Positions 8,241 through 17,900 of a stretch of DNA of 64,000 nt are shown one piece after another (position 1 is the first letter of the stretch; every line of letters starts with the position of its first letter). A program made the position numbers and the translations under genes. The notes beneath the pieces are model-generated. The model did not search any database. It saw only the letters and a list, made by a program, of their open reading frames with translations, and was not told the DNA's origin. Source of the DNA: Pseudomonadota bacterium (GTDB lineage: Bacteria > Myxococcota_A > Polyangia > Polyangiales > Polyangiaceae). Where the stretch lies: NCBI GenBank assembly GCA_023423895.1, contig JAFAER010000113.1:1-64000 (forward strand). The letters are read 5' to 3'.

Positions 8241-9527
8241 ATGCTTCCCTTCACCGCTGTCATGCCGATGGACGTGGCGCAGCAGGCGTACGTCTCGGCC
8301 CGTGCAGAAGAACGCGTGAAGTTCGGCAGCGACATCAATGCCGCCGAGACGGAGCTCAACCCGATGCTCCGGTACGACTTCATCTGGCGCGGCGGTCAAG
8401 ACCACTTCGTCGCGATGTACAACCCGCGCTTCATCCACACGTCGTCGTGGGACCGGACGCTGCCGGATCCGAACCTGATCAACCCGCAGACCCTCAACCT
8501 GACGGACCCGAACAAGACGCCGCTCTCCGCGCTCCACAACGGCGGCGTCGGGCTCGAGATGGTCCGCTCGCGCTGGAGGCTCTCGCTCTACCAGTTCCTT
8601 GCGTACGGCCCGATCTCGACGACCGCGCTCCTCGTTCAGCAGCCTTGGAACGGCGTAGCGCTTCCCCCGGATCCGAACCCGATCATCCCGGCGATCATCG
8701 GTGCGCGCTTCCGCCTCTTGTTCGTCCAGACGCAGCTCTTCGTCCCGATCCGACTGAGCCCCCGGACCGCGCTCATCCCAGGCTTCGTGTACAACGCGTT
8801 CGGCGGTGCGGATCGCACCTCGCGCGGCGTCATCGCCCTCACGCAGGGACCGGGCGTCAGCCTCGCCCTCGATCATGCGGCGACGAGGAACGATCGCTTC
8901 GTCACGACGATCGGCGCCGGTCAGGTCAACACGACCTTCCAGGACGAGCGCGAAGGCTTCGTCATCACCCGCACCGAGGCGACGCAGAGCTGGCGCCACT
9001 GGTACAGCAACAACCTGTCGAGCGAGTTGATGGGCGGCGCCGCGATCGGCGGTGACCAGATCAACGGGTTCACGATGTTCACCGTGGGCCACGCGGCGCT
9101 GCTCTGGGATTCGTGGGGGCAGGCCCGGATCCCGCCCGGTGCGCCGCCCTACGGCGTCTGGGGCGGGCGAGGGCATCGCTTGCAGATCGGCGCCGTCGCC
9201 AAGGTGCAGCCCTGGATCGACCTCTTCTCCGGCGATCTCGAGCAGCGCGGGGTCGTCTCGCTCGCGGCGAACTACACCGTCGATCGCACGACGTTCCGTG
9301 GGAACGTGTCGCACGCACGCGTGCTGGCGACACCGCGCTCCGTCGCCGAGTACCAGATCTTCCTCGCCGACGGCGGCATCCAGTACCGCATCCTGCCGAC
9401 GTTCTCGGCGGACGCCGGGATCCGCGCCGGCTACCAGGACTTCAACAACGCCGTTCGATTCAACGAGCTCACGCAGCTCACGATCTACGGCGGTCTGACC
9501 TGGGCCCCCCTGCCGGCGCGGTTCTGA
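8241..9527 (+). CDS. Outer-membrane beta-barrel protein, possible Wzp-like porin
   Basis: 428 residues, rich in alternating aromatic/polar strands (LRYDFIWRGG, HFVAMYNPRFI, WRLSLYQFLAYG) and ending in LTWAPLPARF with a C-terminal Phe, as barrel proteins do. About 18 strands would fit the length. Myxobacterial polysaccharide loci can encode Wzp-type barrels that partner short OPX proteins, and a short OPX gene lies at 23.2 kb, so a secretin-like porin role is suggested. The visible start ATG 8241 gives no good signal peptide: the sequence goes quickly into a mature-like AQQAYVSARAEER. A stop at 8193-8195 excludes a longer frame. A start-region error or an unusual leader is possible. Confidence 0.65.
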   Translation: MLPFTAVMPMDVAQQAYVSARAEERVKFGSDINAAETELNPMLRYDFIWRGGQDHFVAMYNPRFIHTSSWDRTLPDPNLINPQTLNLTDPNKTPLSALHNGGVGLEMVRSRWRLSLYQFLAYGPISTTALLVQQPWNGVALPPDPNPIIPAIIGARFRLLFVQTQLFVPIRLSPRTALIPGFVYNAFGGADRTSRGVIALTQGPGVSLALDHAATRNDRFVTTIGAGQVNTTFQDEREGFVITRTEATQSWRHWYSNNLSSELMGGAAIGGDQINGFTMFTVGHAALLWDSWGQARIPPGAPPYGVWGGRGHRLQIGAVAKVQPWIDLFSGDLEQRGVVSLAANYTVDRTTFRGNVSHARVLATPRSVAEYQIFLADGGIQYRILPTFSADAGIRAGYQDFNNAVRFNELTQLTIYGGLTWAPLPARF

Positions 9528-9546
9528 CGCTCTCGCGATCGACCGC

Positions 9547-10389
9547 TCAGGTCCCGCCGGGCTTCGCGAGCCGGTAGACGACCTCGAGCTGCGTCGAGAT
9601 CGTGATCTCGCCTGGCGCGACCGGCGTCGCATAGCTCGCCATCTCCGCGCTCTTGCCCGCCGCGAACATCGGACGCGGGTTTCCGCCGATGTTCTCGCTG
9701 ACGGAGACCACCTCGCCGAGCGTGCGGCCCTGCGTCTTCGCAAGTGCCTCGGCGCGTGCGCGTGCGTCCTGGCTGGCCTTCTCGCGCGCTTCGGCCTCGA
9801 AGGCCTCGGGCTTGTCGATCTCGAACGAGATCCCCCAGACCTCGTTGGCTCCTGCCGCCACGGCGGCATCGAGCAGCGGACCCGCCTTGTCCAGGTCGCG
9901 AACGGTGACACGCACCGTGTTCGAGACGCGGTACTGGCCCAAGCGCGCCTGCGCGGGCGCTCCGACGGCACCGCCGCTTCCAGTGTTTCCGCCGGCTCCA
10001 CCCGTTCCGGGCCTGCCCGGCGGAGGCACGGGCATCGGCATCGGCGGCTCCATGCGCTCGTAGTTGATCGAGTAGTTCGCCGTCTGGACGTCCTTCTCGG
10101 CGATCCCTTCCTTCTTGATGACGCTCATGAGGTTCGTCATCTGCTGGTTGGCCAGGCGCGACGCCTCCGCCACCGTCGGCGCGGTGACGGCGATGCCCAT
10201 CGTGATCCGTGCGACGTCAGGCTTGCGGGAGACCTCTCCCTTGCCGAGCACGATCACGACGTTCGTGTGTGCATCGGCTTCCGAGTGAGCAGGCTTCGCT
10301 CCCGACGAAGCACAGCCGGTAACGAGAGAGCCGAGGCCGACGAGGACTGCGAGCACGAGCGATTTCGATGAGAAGAAGGTGCGCTGCAT
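9547..10389 (-). CDS. SIMPL-domain (DUF541) lipoprotein
   Basis: 280 residues. An N-terminal signal with lipobox LVTGC places the lipid-bearing Cys near residue 26. The SIMPL/YggE-like domain follows: VVIVLGKGEVSRKPDVARITMG, then VQTANYSINYE and the C-terminal GEVVSVSEN and STQLEVVYRL blocks. A Pro/Gly-rich insertion occupies about residues 113-145. YggE/BP26 relatives form periplasmic ring assemblies with unclear roles in stress response. It converges on the barrel gene with an 18-bp gap and diverges from the arsR operon. Family assignment is firm; function is open. Confidence 0.88.
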   Translation of the reverse strand: MQRTFFSSKSLVLAVLVGLGSLVTGCASSGAKPAHSEADAHTNVVIVLGKGEVSRKPDVARITMGIAVTAPTVAEASRLANQQMTNLMSVIKKEGIAEKDVQTANYSINYERMEPPMPMPVPPPGRPGTGGAGGNTGSGGAVGAPAQARLGQYRVSNTVRVTVRDLDKAGPLLDAAVAAGANEVWGISFEIDKPEAFEAEAREKASQDARARAEALAKTQGRTLGEVVSVSENIGGNPRPMFAAGKSAEMASYATPVAPGEITISTQLEVVYRLAKPGGT

Positions 10390-10580
10390 GAGCTTTCTCT
10401 GAAGAAGCGGGACGCCCCGCGAACGTGAAAGGACTTACGACGACAACGCCGTCGCACTCGTCGTCCTTACACGTTCTGTCTGCGAGCGACCAAGATCGAA
10501 CGAACGACGCCGCTCCGAACGGCGGCCTCGCATCGAGCGCGTGACGGAATGGTAGCGGCATGGCGACGCGTACGGATCCG

Positions 10581-10609
10581 TTGACAACGCCGATGGTGGC
10601 TCGTATTTA
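10581..10609 (+). promoter_or_regulatory. Sigma-70-like promoter of the arsR operon
   Basis: TTGACA at 10581-10586, a 17-bp spacer, then TATTTA at 10604-10609, about 32 bp upstream of the arsR-type start codon. This is an unusually clear housekeeping promoter for such GC-rich DNA. Confidence 0.75.
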
Positions 10610-10627
10610 ACGGTCACGTTAATTAAC
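10609..10627 (+). promoter_or_regulatory. Candidate ArsR-family operator
   Basis: AACG-GTCA-CGTT (10609-10620) overlaps the perfect palindrome GTTAATTAAC (10618-10627). Both lie immediately downstream of the -10 element and 14-32 bp before the regulator gene, where autorepression would act. Confidence 0.55.
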
Positions 10628-10640
10628 AAGGTTGTTAGGT

Positions 10641-10979
10641 ATGCCGTCCGTCGATCCTCTCAGCACCACACTTTCGGCGCTCGCGGATCCCACTCGCCGA
10701 GCCATCCTTGCCCGTCTCGCGAAAGGCGAGGCGACCGTCAACGAGCTCGCCGCACCGTTCGACATCAGCTTGCCGGCGATCTCGCGGCATCTGAAGGTGC
10801 TCGAGTCCGCCGGGCTGATCTCGCGGGGGCGTGAAGCTCAGTGGCGCCCCTGCCGGCTCGAGGTGAAGCCGCTCAAAGCCGTGGACGGTTGGCTGGACCG
10901 TTACCGCAGGCTCTGGGAGGGGAGCTTCGACAAGATGGACGCCTATCTTCTCGAGCTGACGAAAGGGAAGCACAAGTGA
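10641..10979 (+). CDS. ArsR/SmtB-family transcriptional regulator
   Basis: 112 residues with one winged helix-turn-helix: STTLSALADPTRRAILARLA, then VNELAAPFDISLPAISRHLKVLESAGLI as the recognition region and SRGREAQWRPCRL as the wing. No metal-binding Cys pair of the ArsR or SmtB type is seen, so it belongs to the metal-independent branch that usually precedes AHSA1-domain genes. ATG 10641 is used. The next gene starts inside its stop codon (GTGA). A clear promoter and palindromic operator lie just upstream, so it probably represses its own operon. Confidence 0.92.
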   Translation: MPSVDPLSTTLSALADPTRRAILARLAKGEATVNELAAPFDISLPAISRHLKVLESAGLISRGREAQWRPCRLEVKPLKAVDGWLDRYRRLWEGSFDKMDAYLLELTKGKHK

Positions 10980-11461
10980 ACGCCGAATCCTCCACCCGTC
11001 GGGAGCTCGCCGACGACGAGCTACTCATCACGCGGACGTTCGACGCGCCGGTGTCGCTCGTCTTCCAGATCTGGGCAGAGCGGGAGCACATGATGCGCTG
11101 GCTCGGACCGAAGGGGTTCACCTGTACGAGCCTCGAGATGGACTTCCGGCCCACTGGCAAGTGGCGCGCCTGCATCGTGTCCGCCGAATACGGTGAGAGC
11201 TGGATGGGCGGCGAGTACCGCGAGATCGAGCGTGACCGTCGCCTCGTCTTCTCCTTCGCGTGGGAAGAGGGAGGCCAGCCGGGGCTCGAGACGCTCGTGA
11301 CGGTCACCTTCACCGAGCAGGACGGCAAGACGGTGCAGCGGTTTCATCAGACGCCGTTCGCGAACGTCGCGTCGCGCGACAGCCACGTCGACGGCTGGAG
11401 CCAGTGCTTCGAGCGCGAGCAGGCGTATGCGGAGAACCTAGCGAAGGAGCAGAAGCGATGA
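10976..11461 (+). CDS. SRPBCC/AHSA1-domain protein
   Basis: 161 residues of the START-like SRPBCC fold. The family hallmarks are LLITRTFDAPVSLVFQIWAE, HMMRWLGPKGF, GKWRACIVS, YREIERDRRLVFSF, and the C-terminal GWSQCFEREQAYAENL helix. The start is GTG 10976, whose bases overlap the upstream TGA, so translation is coupled to the ArsR gene; the following gene overlaps the same way. Such proteins bind small hydrophobic ligands, but no ligand can be named. An ArsR-AHSA1 pair is a common arrangement in bacteria. Confidence 0.9.
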   Translation: MNAESSTRRELADDELLITRTFDAPVSLVFQIWAEREHMMRWLGPKGFTCTSLEMDFRPTGKWRACIVSAEYGESWMGGEYREIERDRRLVFSFAWEEGGQPGLETLVTVTFTEQDGKTVQRFHQTPFANVASRDSHVDGWSQCFEREQAYAENLAKEQKR

Positions 11462-12099
11462 TCACCGTCACGGCGTTCAAGTGGGTTCCCCCGTTCGCGC
11501 AGGGCCTCGTCCGCGATCTGCGCGCCCGCTGGGCGCTCGAGGAGGCGGGGTTGCCGTACGAGGTGAAGCTGATCGATCCCACGATCCAAGCCTCCGCCGA
11601 CTACCGCGCGCGGCAGCCGTTCGGGCAGGTGCCGGTGCTCGAGGACGATGGGCTCGTGCTCTTCGAGTCCGGGGCGATCGTGCTCCACGTCGGCGCGCGG
11701 AGCGAGGCGCTCTTGCCTCGCGATCCCCATGCACGCGCCCGTGCGGTCACGTGGGTGTTCGCGGCGCTCAACTCGGTCGAGATCGCGATTCAGGGGCTCG
11801 CCGAGATCGACCTGTTCCACGCAAGCGAGGACTGGGTCAAGGTGCGGCGTCCGCAGGTCGAGGAATGGGTCGTCCAGAGGCTCCGGGAGCTCGCAGCGGC
11901 CCTCGGCGACCGCGAGTACCTCGAAGGCCGCTTCACGGCGGGCGATCTGATGATGACGACGGTGCTCCGCATCTTGCGGCATACCGACCTGCTCGATCGC
12001 GAGCCGCGGCTCAAGGCATACAAGGAGCGCTGCGAAGCCCGTCCGGCCTTCCAGCGCGCGCTCTGCGGGCAGCTGTCGGCTTTCGAAGCAGCGCGGTGA
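11458..12099 (+). CDS. Glutathione S-transferase family protein
   Basis: 213 residues. The thioredoxin-like N-terminal domain contains RWALEEAGLPYEVKLID, then FGQVPVLEDDGLVLFESGAIV, which carries the conserved cis-Pro of VPVL and the ES pair that binds glutathione. An all-helical C-terminal domain follows with LEGRFTAGDLMMTTVLR, the N-capping-box region. ATG 11458 overlaps the TGA of the AHSA1-domain gene as ATGA. It is the last gene of the arsR operon and converges on the flippase gene 9 bp away. A detoxification role is likely; the substrate is unknown. Confidence 0.9.
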   Translation: MITVTAFKWVPPFAQGLVRDLRARWALEEAGLPYEVKLIDPTIQASADYRARQPFGQVPVLEDDGLVLFESGAIVLHVGARSEALLPRDPHARARAVTWVFAALNSVEIAIQGLAEIDLFHASEDWVKVRRPQVEEWVVQRLRELAAALGDREYLEGRFTAGDLMMTTVLRILRHTDLLDREPRLKAYKERCEARPAFQRALCGQLSAFEAAR

Positions 12100-12108
12100 G
12101 CGTGACCG

Positions 12109-13779
12109 TCAGCCGGCCGCCTCGGCCTGGATCTTCTTCCGATCCTTGACCATCCGGAGGACGTCTTTGATGTCCTTCGGACGGACGACGCCGGTCACGA
12201 GCATCAGCGCGCCGTACGCTGCCATGTCCACCAGAAGGCGAACGGGGCCGATCCCCGCGAGCCCTACGTGGACGGCGACGACGACGCCGCAGATGCCGAG
12301 CGACTTCGTGATCGACGTCATGCTCCGGTGGTCGATCGCGCGCTTGCCCAGGAACGCGAAGAAGATGATCGCGATGACGAGCTCGCGGGCTGAGAGCGCC
12401 ATCGCGACGCCCATTCCGGTGGAGCCGGGACCGAGCCCGCGCGTGAGCGGGACGACGACGAGAATGAAGACCGGCAGGAGCGCGAGGCCGACGAACGAGA
12501 TGATCGTGATGGTCCACGACCGATCGAGGATCATCAGCGCGATCCACAGCAACACGTTGAAGTAGGCGAGGACGAACGTCGGCGCGAGCCACTGGAGGCT
12601 TGCTGCGGCGGGGAGGAACTTGTCCTTGAGCGCGATGCCGATGACGAACTCCGCTCCGAGGGCCAGCATCAGCGTCAGTGGGATCGACACGACGCTCACG
12701 CCCTCGAGGCCGCGGCGGAGGATCGTGAAGAACTCATCGTTGCTTCGGTGCTTCGCCCGGCTCATCATCGGGACGAGGACGCCCGAGAGCACGGGCGACA
12801 TCAGCGCCGAGAGGCGTGCGATCTCACGCGCTGCGCTGTACCAGCCGACCTCCTGCGACCCTTCGGGGACGAGCTCGCGGAGCACGACGACGTCGATCGT
12901 CGAGCCGAGCGTCACCGCCGCGTTGGCGATGAAGAAGGGGAAGGAGACCTTGAGCACCGTCTTCGTCGCCGAGAGGTCGAGCTTGATCCGGAGTCCGACG
13001 GCCTCGCGCGTGGCCCAGTAGAGGAAGCCCGCCTTCAGGAATTCGGACGCGAGCATCGGGAGCGGCAGGACCCAGAAGGGCGCGCCCACCGTGACGGCGG
13101 CGAACGTCCCTCCTCCCCAGAGGATCTTCGCAACGACGTTCGCGACCGCGAGGCCCCCGACGCGCGACGCAGCCTGCAGCGTCTGCTGGAACGTCTGGTT
13201 CATCACGATGAACACCTGCGTCAGTCCGAAGAGGGCAGCGGCGAGGCGTTCTTCGGGCAGCTTGTGACCGAGGTGGAACCAGCCGTACAGGAAGAGCGGA
13301 ACGAGCGCGAGCGTGCGTGCGGCGACGATGCCGCCGAAGAAGTCGCTCGCGTGCTTCGGCCGAACGGCAACTTCGCGCGAGATGTACGTGTCGATGCCGA
13401 AGCCGACGAACACGGCGAGCGTCGCGGCGTACTCGAACCCGTACTTGTAGTAGCCCCAGAAGAGCGGTCCGAGATACTTCGGGAGCTTGAAGGTGATGAT
13501 GAGCGCGACGCCCCACGTGAGGACGAGGGACGTCGCCAGCTTCAGGCCGTTCCGGAGCGCCGTTGCACCTTCGCCGCTTCCTCCTGCTCCTCCTGCTCCT
13601 CCTGCTCCTCGTGCTTCTCGTGCTTCTCGTGCTTCTCCTGCTTGGTGAGGGGCCACTTCGTGCGCTGGAGGGCTCGCGTTCTCGATGGCCGCGACGTGTG
13701 GGTCTTGCGGCTGCTCCAGAACGGCGACAGCGACCGGCTCGCTCGTGGCCGGTGAGTCCTTCGGCATGGTCAACGCCAT
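12109..13779 (-). CDS. Wzx-like polysaccharide flippase
   Basis: 556 residues, with 12-14 hydrophobic helices from about residue 78 onward, matching the MOP superfamily of oligosaccharide flippases. Recognisable family features are GFGIDTYISREVA, a charged-Gly cytosolic loop after helix 3, and the long paired helices of the second half. It would move lipid-linked repeat units across the inner membrane. The N-terminal 75 residues are cytosolic and include an Ala/Arg/Glu/Gly repeat encoded by a 9-bp DNA repeat. Start ATG 13779 is used; ATG 13767 is an alternative. It is the only flippase in the window, so it probably serves the polysaccharide genes around it. Confidence 0.82.
   Translation of the reverse strand: MALTMPKDSPATSEPVAVAVLEQPQDPHVAAIENASPPAHEVAPHQAGEAREAREARGAGGAGGAGGSGEGATALRNGLKLATSLVLTWGVALIITFKLPKYLGPLFWGYYKYGFEYAATLAVFVGFGIDTYISREVAVRPKHASDFFGGIVAARTLALVPLFLYGWFHLGHKLPEERLAAALFGLTQVFIVMNQTFQQTLQAASRVGGLAVANVVAKILWGGGTFAAVTVGAPFWVLPLPMLASEFLKAGFLYWATREAVGLRIKLDLSATKTVLKVSFPFFIANAAVTLGSTIDVVVLRELVPEGSQEVGWYSAAREIARLSALMSPVLSGVLVPMMSRAKHRSNDEFFTILRRGLEGVSVVSIPLTLMLALGAEFVIGIALKDKFLPAAASLQWLAPTFVLAYFNVLLWIALMILDRSWTITIISFVGLALLPVFILVVVPLTRGLGPGSTGMGVAMALSARELVIAIIFFAFLGKRAIDHRSMTSITKSLGICGVVVAVHVGLAGIGPVRLLVDMAAYGALMLVTGVVRPKDIKDVLRMVKDRKKIQAEAAG
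13580..13642 (-). repeat. 9-bp coding microsatellite in the flippase gene
   Basis: Seven units close to CCTCCTGCT or TCTCGTGCT run in frame and encode the EAR/GAG repeats of the flippase N-terminus. Because the unit is a multiple of three, length changes keep the frame. Confidence 0.75.
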
Positions 13780-14093
13780 ACGCTATTACTGCGCCAGGCA
13801 TCGCACTAGCCCGATCCCCGCGGGCGGGCGGGACGTGGCGGGACGGGACGGACCTTGGGCGGGACGTGACGGCCGGGCTCGTTCGCGCGCGCGTTGGGGG
13901 ATGCCCGGAGGCTGGTCCGGCCGGTTCGTGCTTCGCAGCGCGCCTCTCGTAGGTCGGGAGGGCGGTCCGGTCAGCTCACTTGCCAAGCCGCGAACGCGGG
14001 ATCGTGACACATGTGCGAGGGCGAGGCGCCGTGCCACTCTTTTTATGGGTTTATGGGTCGCCCTGGGGTGGGAAGCCCGCGTACGATGGACTC
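13780..14093. other. Divergent intergenic region
   Basis: 314 bp between the minus-strand flippase and a plus-strand kinase. It includes a GGGAC-rich stretch near 13820-13870. No clear promoter hexamers or hairpins are visible. Confidence 0.4.
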
Positions 14094-14942
14094 GTGCTGC
14101 TCGCTCCCGGTTCTCAGATCGGGGTCTACGTACTCGAATCGCTACTGGGGTCGGGAGCTTTCGGGGTCGTCTGGCTTGCACACCGGACGGACACCGGCGA
14201 GCGCGTCGCGATCAAGGTCCTTCACCCCGAAGCCGCTGTCTCACACGAGAGCGTCGAACGTTTCCGTCGTGAGGCCTGGGCGCTGTCACGCCTCCAGAGC
14301 CCACACATCGCCAGGATGCACGAACTGTTGACCGGGCCGCCCGTCGAGATGGCACTGGTCATGGAATACATCGAAGGCGAGCTCCTCTCCGATGTCTTCA
14401 AACGAGCATGTTTCTCGGTGGAAGACGCAATGGGGCTCGGAATCGGCATCCTTGCCGGCGTGGCGGAAATGCAATCGATGGGCATCATTCACCGTGACAT
14501 CAAGCCGGAGAACGTCATCCTCCGGCCGAACGACAGCGGCTGGCACGCTGTCATCTTCGACTTCAATCTCTCCCGGATCAAAGACGCGAAGGGCAAGACG
14601 AGCAGCCTCACGTCCATGCATGCGGCCATCGGGACGGTCCCGTACATGTCCCCGGAGCAGCTGCTCGACGCGCGCCGTGTGACCGAGGCTTCCGACGTCT
14701 ATTCCGTCGGGACGATCCTCTATCGCGCGGTGTCCGGCGCCCTTCCGTTCGACACTCGTGAGAGCCTCCGGGAGAAGCTCCAACAGGAGTGCCGCCCCCT
14801 CGTGACCGGACGCGAAGACCCCCTCGCGAAGGGGTTCGAGAAGGTGGTCAACCGGTCGCTGCGACGCAGGCCCGCGGAGCGCTATGCGAAGGCCCAGGAC
14901 ATGCTGGATGACCTCGCGAAGCTTGCTTCGGAGGGCCAGTGA
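14094..14942 (+). CDS. Compact Ser/Thr protein kinase with DFN motif
   Basis: 282 residues forming essentially a bare kinase domain, without a membrane segment or sensor. Motifs: glycine loop GSGAFGVV, AIKVLH, HRDIKPEN, then FDFNLSR where DFG is expected, and GTVPYMSPEQL. The Gly-to-Asn change in the DFG triplet (about residue 156) is uncommon and may alter Mg binding or loop dynamics, though all catalytic acidic residues remain. GTG 14094 is chosen because the kinase fold starts directly after it. The stop overlaps the start of the next gene (TGATG), so this cytosolic kinase is probably co-translated with the large glycosyltransferase/acyltransferase fusion. Confidence 0.87.
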   Translation: MLLAPGSQIGVYVLESLLGSGAFGVVWLAHRTDTGERVAIKVLHPEAAVSHESVERFRREAWALSRLQSPHIARMHELLTGPPVEMALVMEYIEGELLSDVFKRACFSVEDAMGLGIGILAGVAEMQSMGIIHRDIKPENVILRPNDSGWHAVIFDFNLSRIKDAKGKTSSLTSMHAAIGTVPYMSPEQLLDARRVTEASDVYSVGTILYRAVSGALPFDTRESLREKLQQECRPLVTGREDPLAKGFEKVVNRSLRRRPAERYAKAQDMLDDLAKLASEGQ

Positions 14943-17900
14943 TGAGTGCGGACGGCATGGGAGCGCTTACCGAAAACAAACCGGCGACGAGGAGCACCCC
15001 GCTGGGGACGGACAGCTCCATTCCCTATCGAGGTGCGCGTCCCGCGGCGAAAGCCTTGGTGACCAGCAATCGCGTTCGGACCTGGATCGCGTTCGCGGCG
15101 CTCGCCTTCTACGCCATCTTCGTCTTCCGAACGAGCTTCACGGTCGCCGGGACGCGGTACTTCGTCCTGTTCGAAGACGCGATGATCTCGATGCGCTACG
15201 CGCGTCACCTCGCGGATGGACACGGGCTCGTCTGGAACATCGGTGAGGCCCCGATCGAGGGCTTCACCAACCTGCTCTGGGTGCTCTGGATGAGCGTGGC
15301 CCACATGCTGGGCCTCTCCGAGTCGAAGATCTCGCTCTTCATCATGTTGAGCGGCGTCGCGATCTTGCTCGCGACCGGTCTCGTCGCGTCGAAGATCGCG
15401 CGCAAGGTCTCGACGTCGCCCTGGGTGCCAGTGGCGGTCCTGGCAGCGACGCTCTTCGACTATCCGCTCGTCTTCTGGACGCTCCGCGGGATGGAGGTCG
15501 GCGCGCTCACGCTTGCCGTGTACACGCTGCTCTGGCTCGCCCTCGAGAACGAGGAGGAGTTCAGCGTCTCGCGTACGATCGCGATGGGCGTCCTCACGAG
15601 CATGGCCCTCCTCATCCGGAGCGACTCCGTCGTGCCGGTGGGCCTGATCTCGCTCTACGGATTTCTCACGTGCTCGCGTCGCTGGCTCTTCGCCACGGTG
15701 ATCGGCGCGTTCGCCGGCGGCGCCGTCGGTGCCCAGACGGTGTTCCGCCGGACGTACTTCCACGAGTCGCTCCCGAACACGTACTTCCTCAAGCTCTACA
15801 AGATCTCGGCGCTCGATCGCATCAAGCGCGGCGCCTTCGTGGCGCTCGAGGTCCTCGCGTTGCACCTCGCGGTGCCCATCTCCATCGTCGCCGCCAGCCT
15901 GCCCGGCGTCCGCCCGACCATCGCATGGGTGAAGGAGACGTGGAGCGATCGCGCCTCGCGTCGGCTCGTGCTCCTCGGGACGCTGTTCACGGCCCAGGTC
16001 GCGTACGCCACGTACGTCGGCGGTGATGCCTGGGAGTGGATGCTCTACGCGAACCGGTACATGTGCGTCGGCATGCCGGCGCTCATCGTGCTGGTCGCCG
16101 TGCTGATGCAGCGCGCGCTCTCCGGCAACGACGAGGAGCGCGCCGTCTTCGCGAAGCGCCTCTCCTACGGTCTCGTTGCGAGCGGCCTCGTGCTCCTCGG
16201 GCTGAATGTCTACGCCAAGGTGTTCCCCGAGCAGGGCATCGCGGCCACGATCGTCTTCAGCAAGACGCCCTTCGCCGCCGGCGCGGCGATGGTCCTCGGC
16301 GGCGTCCTCTTCAGGATGAAGGACGCTCGCCGCGGGCTGGTCGAGGGGCTCGCCTGGCTGCACACACGTCTCGGCAGTCAGAAGACGGTCGCCGTCGCGG
16401 CGTTGATCCTGACGGCGCTCGTCTGGCTTCCCTCGCACCTGTTGCCGCTCGGACGCTGGGCCGCGCAGAACGCGGCGCAGTACCAGGACGAGGCCCGTTA
16501 CACGCGGCTCGGACTACTCATTCGCGAGAGCACGGCACCCGACTTCCGCATCGCCGTCGCCGCTGCCGGCGCGACCCCGTACTTCGCGCAGCGTCCGACG
16601 GAAGATCTCCTCGGCAAGAACGACCGCCACATCGCGAAGCTCGCTCCGCGCGGCGTCTTCTCGCCGGGCCACGACAAGTGGGACTACAGCTACAGCCTCG
16701 GCGAGCGCAACGCGCAGCTCGTCGTCGAAGCGGTCGACGTCAACGACGCCGACGAGCAGTACATGAAGTCCCTCGGGTTCGAGGAGCTCGAGAACGGCAT
16801 GCGCCTCCGTGGCGAGGCGAACGTCGCCCGCCGCGATCTCATCGGCAAGGACATGGTCGACGGCTCCGTCCTCGCGGCGGCGCTCGGCGAGCTCGGAAAG
16901 ACCTTGCCGGCGAGCTTCGGCATCATGGACTTCGTCATCGTCCTCGCGTTCGGCCTCGTGGCTGCGGGCGCGATGCGCAGGATCGGCAAGGACGGCGAGT
17001 CGTACGCCGAGCTCTCGCCCGAGCGACCCGTCGAACCGGCCGAGCTCGACGAGGGCCAGAAACAAGCGCTCGCCGGCGCGGATGCTCGCGCGATCCCGAC
17101 GCTCGACGGCATGCGCGGCCTCGCGGTCCTTGCCGTCCTCATCTTCCACTTCGCATGGACGTTCCCGGGGGACGATCCTTCGGAGGCGCACAGCCTGATC
17201 GACAAGATCGCGGTGCAGCTCCATGCGCTCTCGTGGTCCGGGTGGACGGGCGTCGACCTCTTCTTCGTGCTCTCGGGCTACCTCATCACGCGCGGCCTCG
17301 TCGCCGATTCGAAGAAGCCGCTCGGCACGCGCATGAAGATGTTCTGGATGCGCCGTGTCCTGCGCATCTTCCCGCTGTACTACGCGGTCGTCGTCGTCGG
17401 CACGGTCGTGACGCTCGCCTTCGGGGCGCAGTGGGTGCCTGGCCTGCCGTACTGGCTGTACATGCAGAACTACACGCTCGCCTTCGACCACGAGGTGATG
17501 CGCTGGACGGCGCACTTCTGGTCGCTCGCGATCGAGGAGCAGTTCTACTTCGTCTGGCCGCTCGTCGCGCTCACCGTCTCGCGCCGGCGTCTCATCCCCA
17601 CCATTCTCGTTCTCGTCGTGATGGTTGTCGGGCTCCGCGCAGGGCTCACCTTCAAGGGCGAGAACATCGGCCTCTTCCAGCAGTGGTTCGCGACCGAACC
17701 GGGCGGCATCCAGCACGGCATCGCCAAGTTCGTCTACCGCGCCACGTTCACGCGCGCCGACGGCCTCTTGCTCGGCGCCTTCGTGGCGGTCACGCAGCGT
17801 GAGGTCCGTCACCCGGTCTCCCAGGTGTGGCGTCGCCTCCGGATGCCGATCTTCATCGGGACGGCGCTCGCTCTCGCGGGCCTCTACGTCCTGGCCACCG

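Noticed and set aside
8192..9055. Overlapping open frame in the barrel gene
   Set aside because: It is Arg/Pro-rich shadow coding in another frame; the frame 8241-9527 has barrel strands and a natural end.
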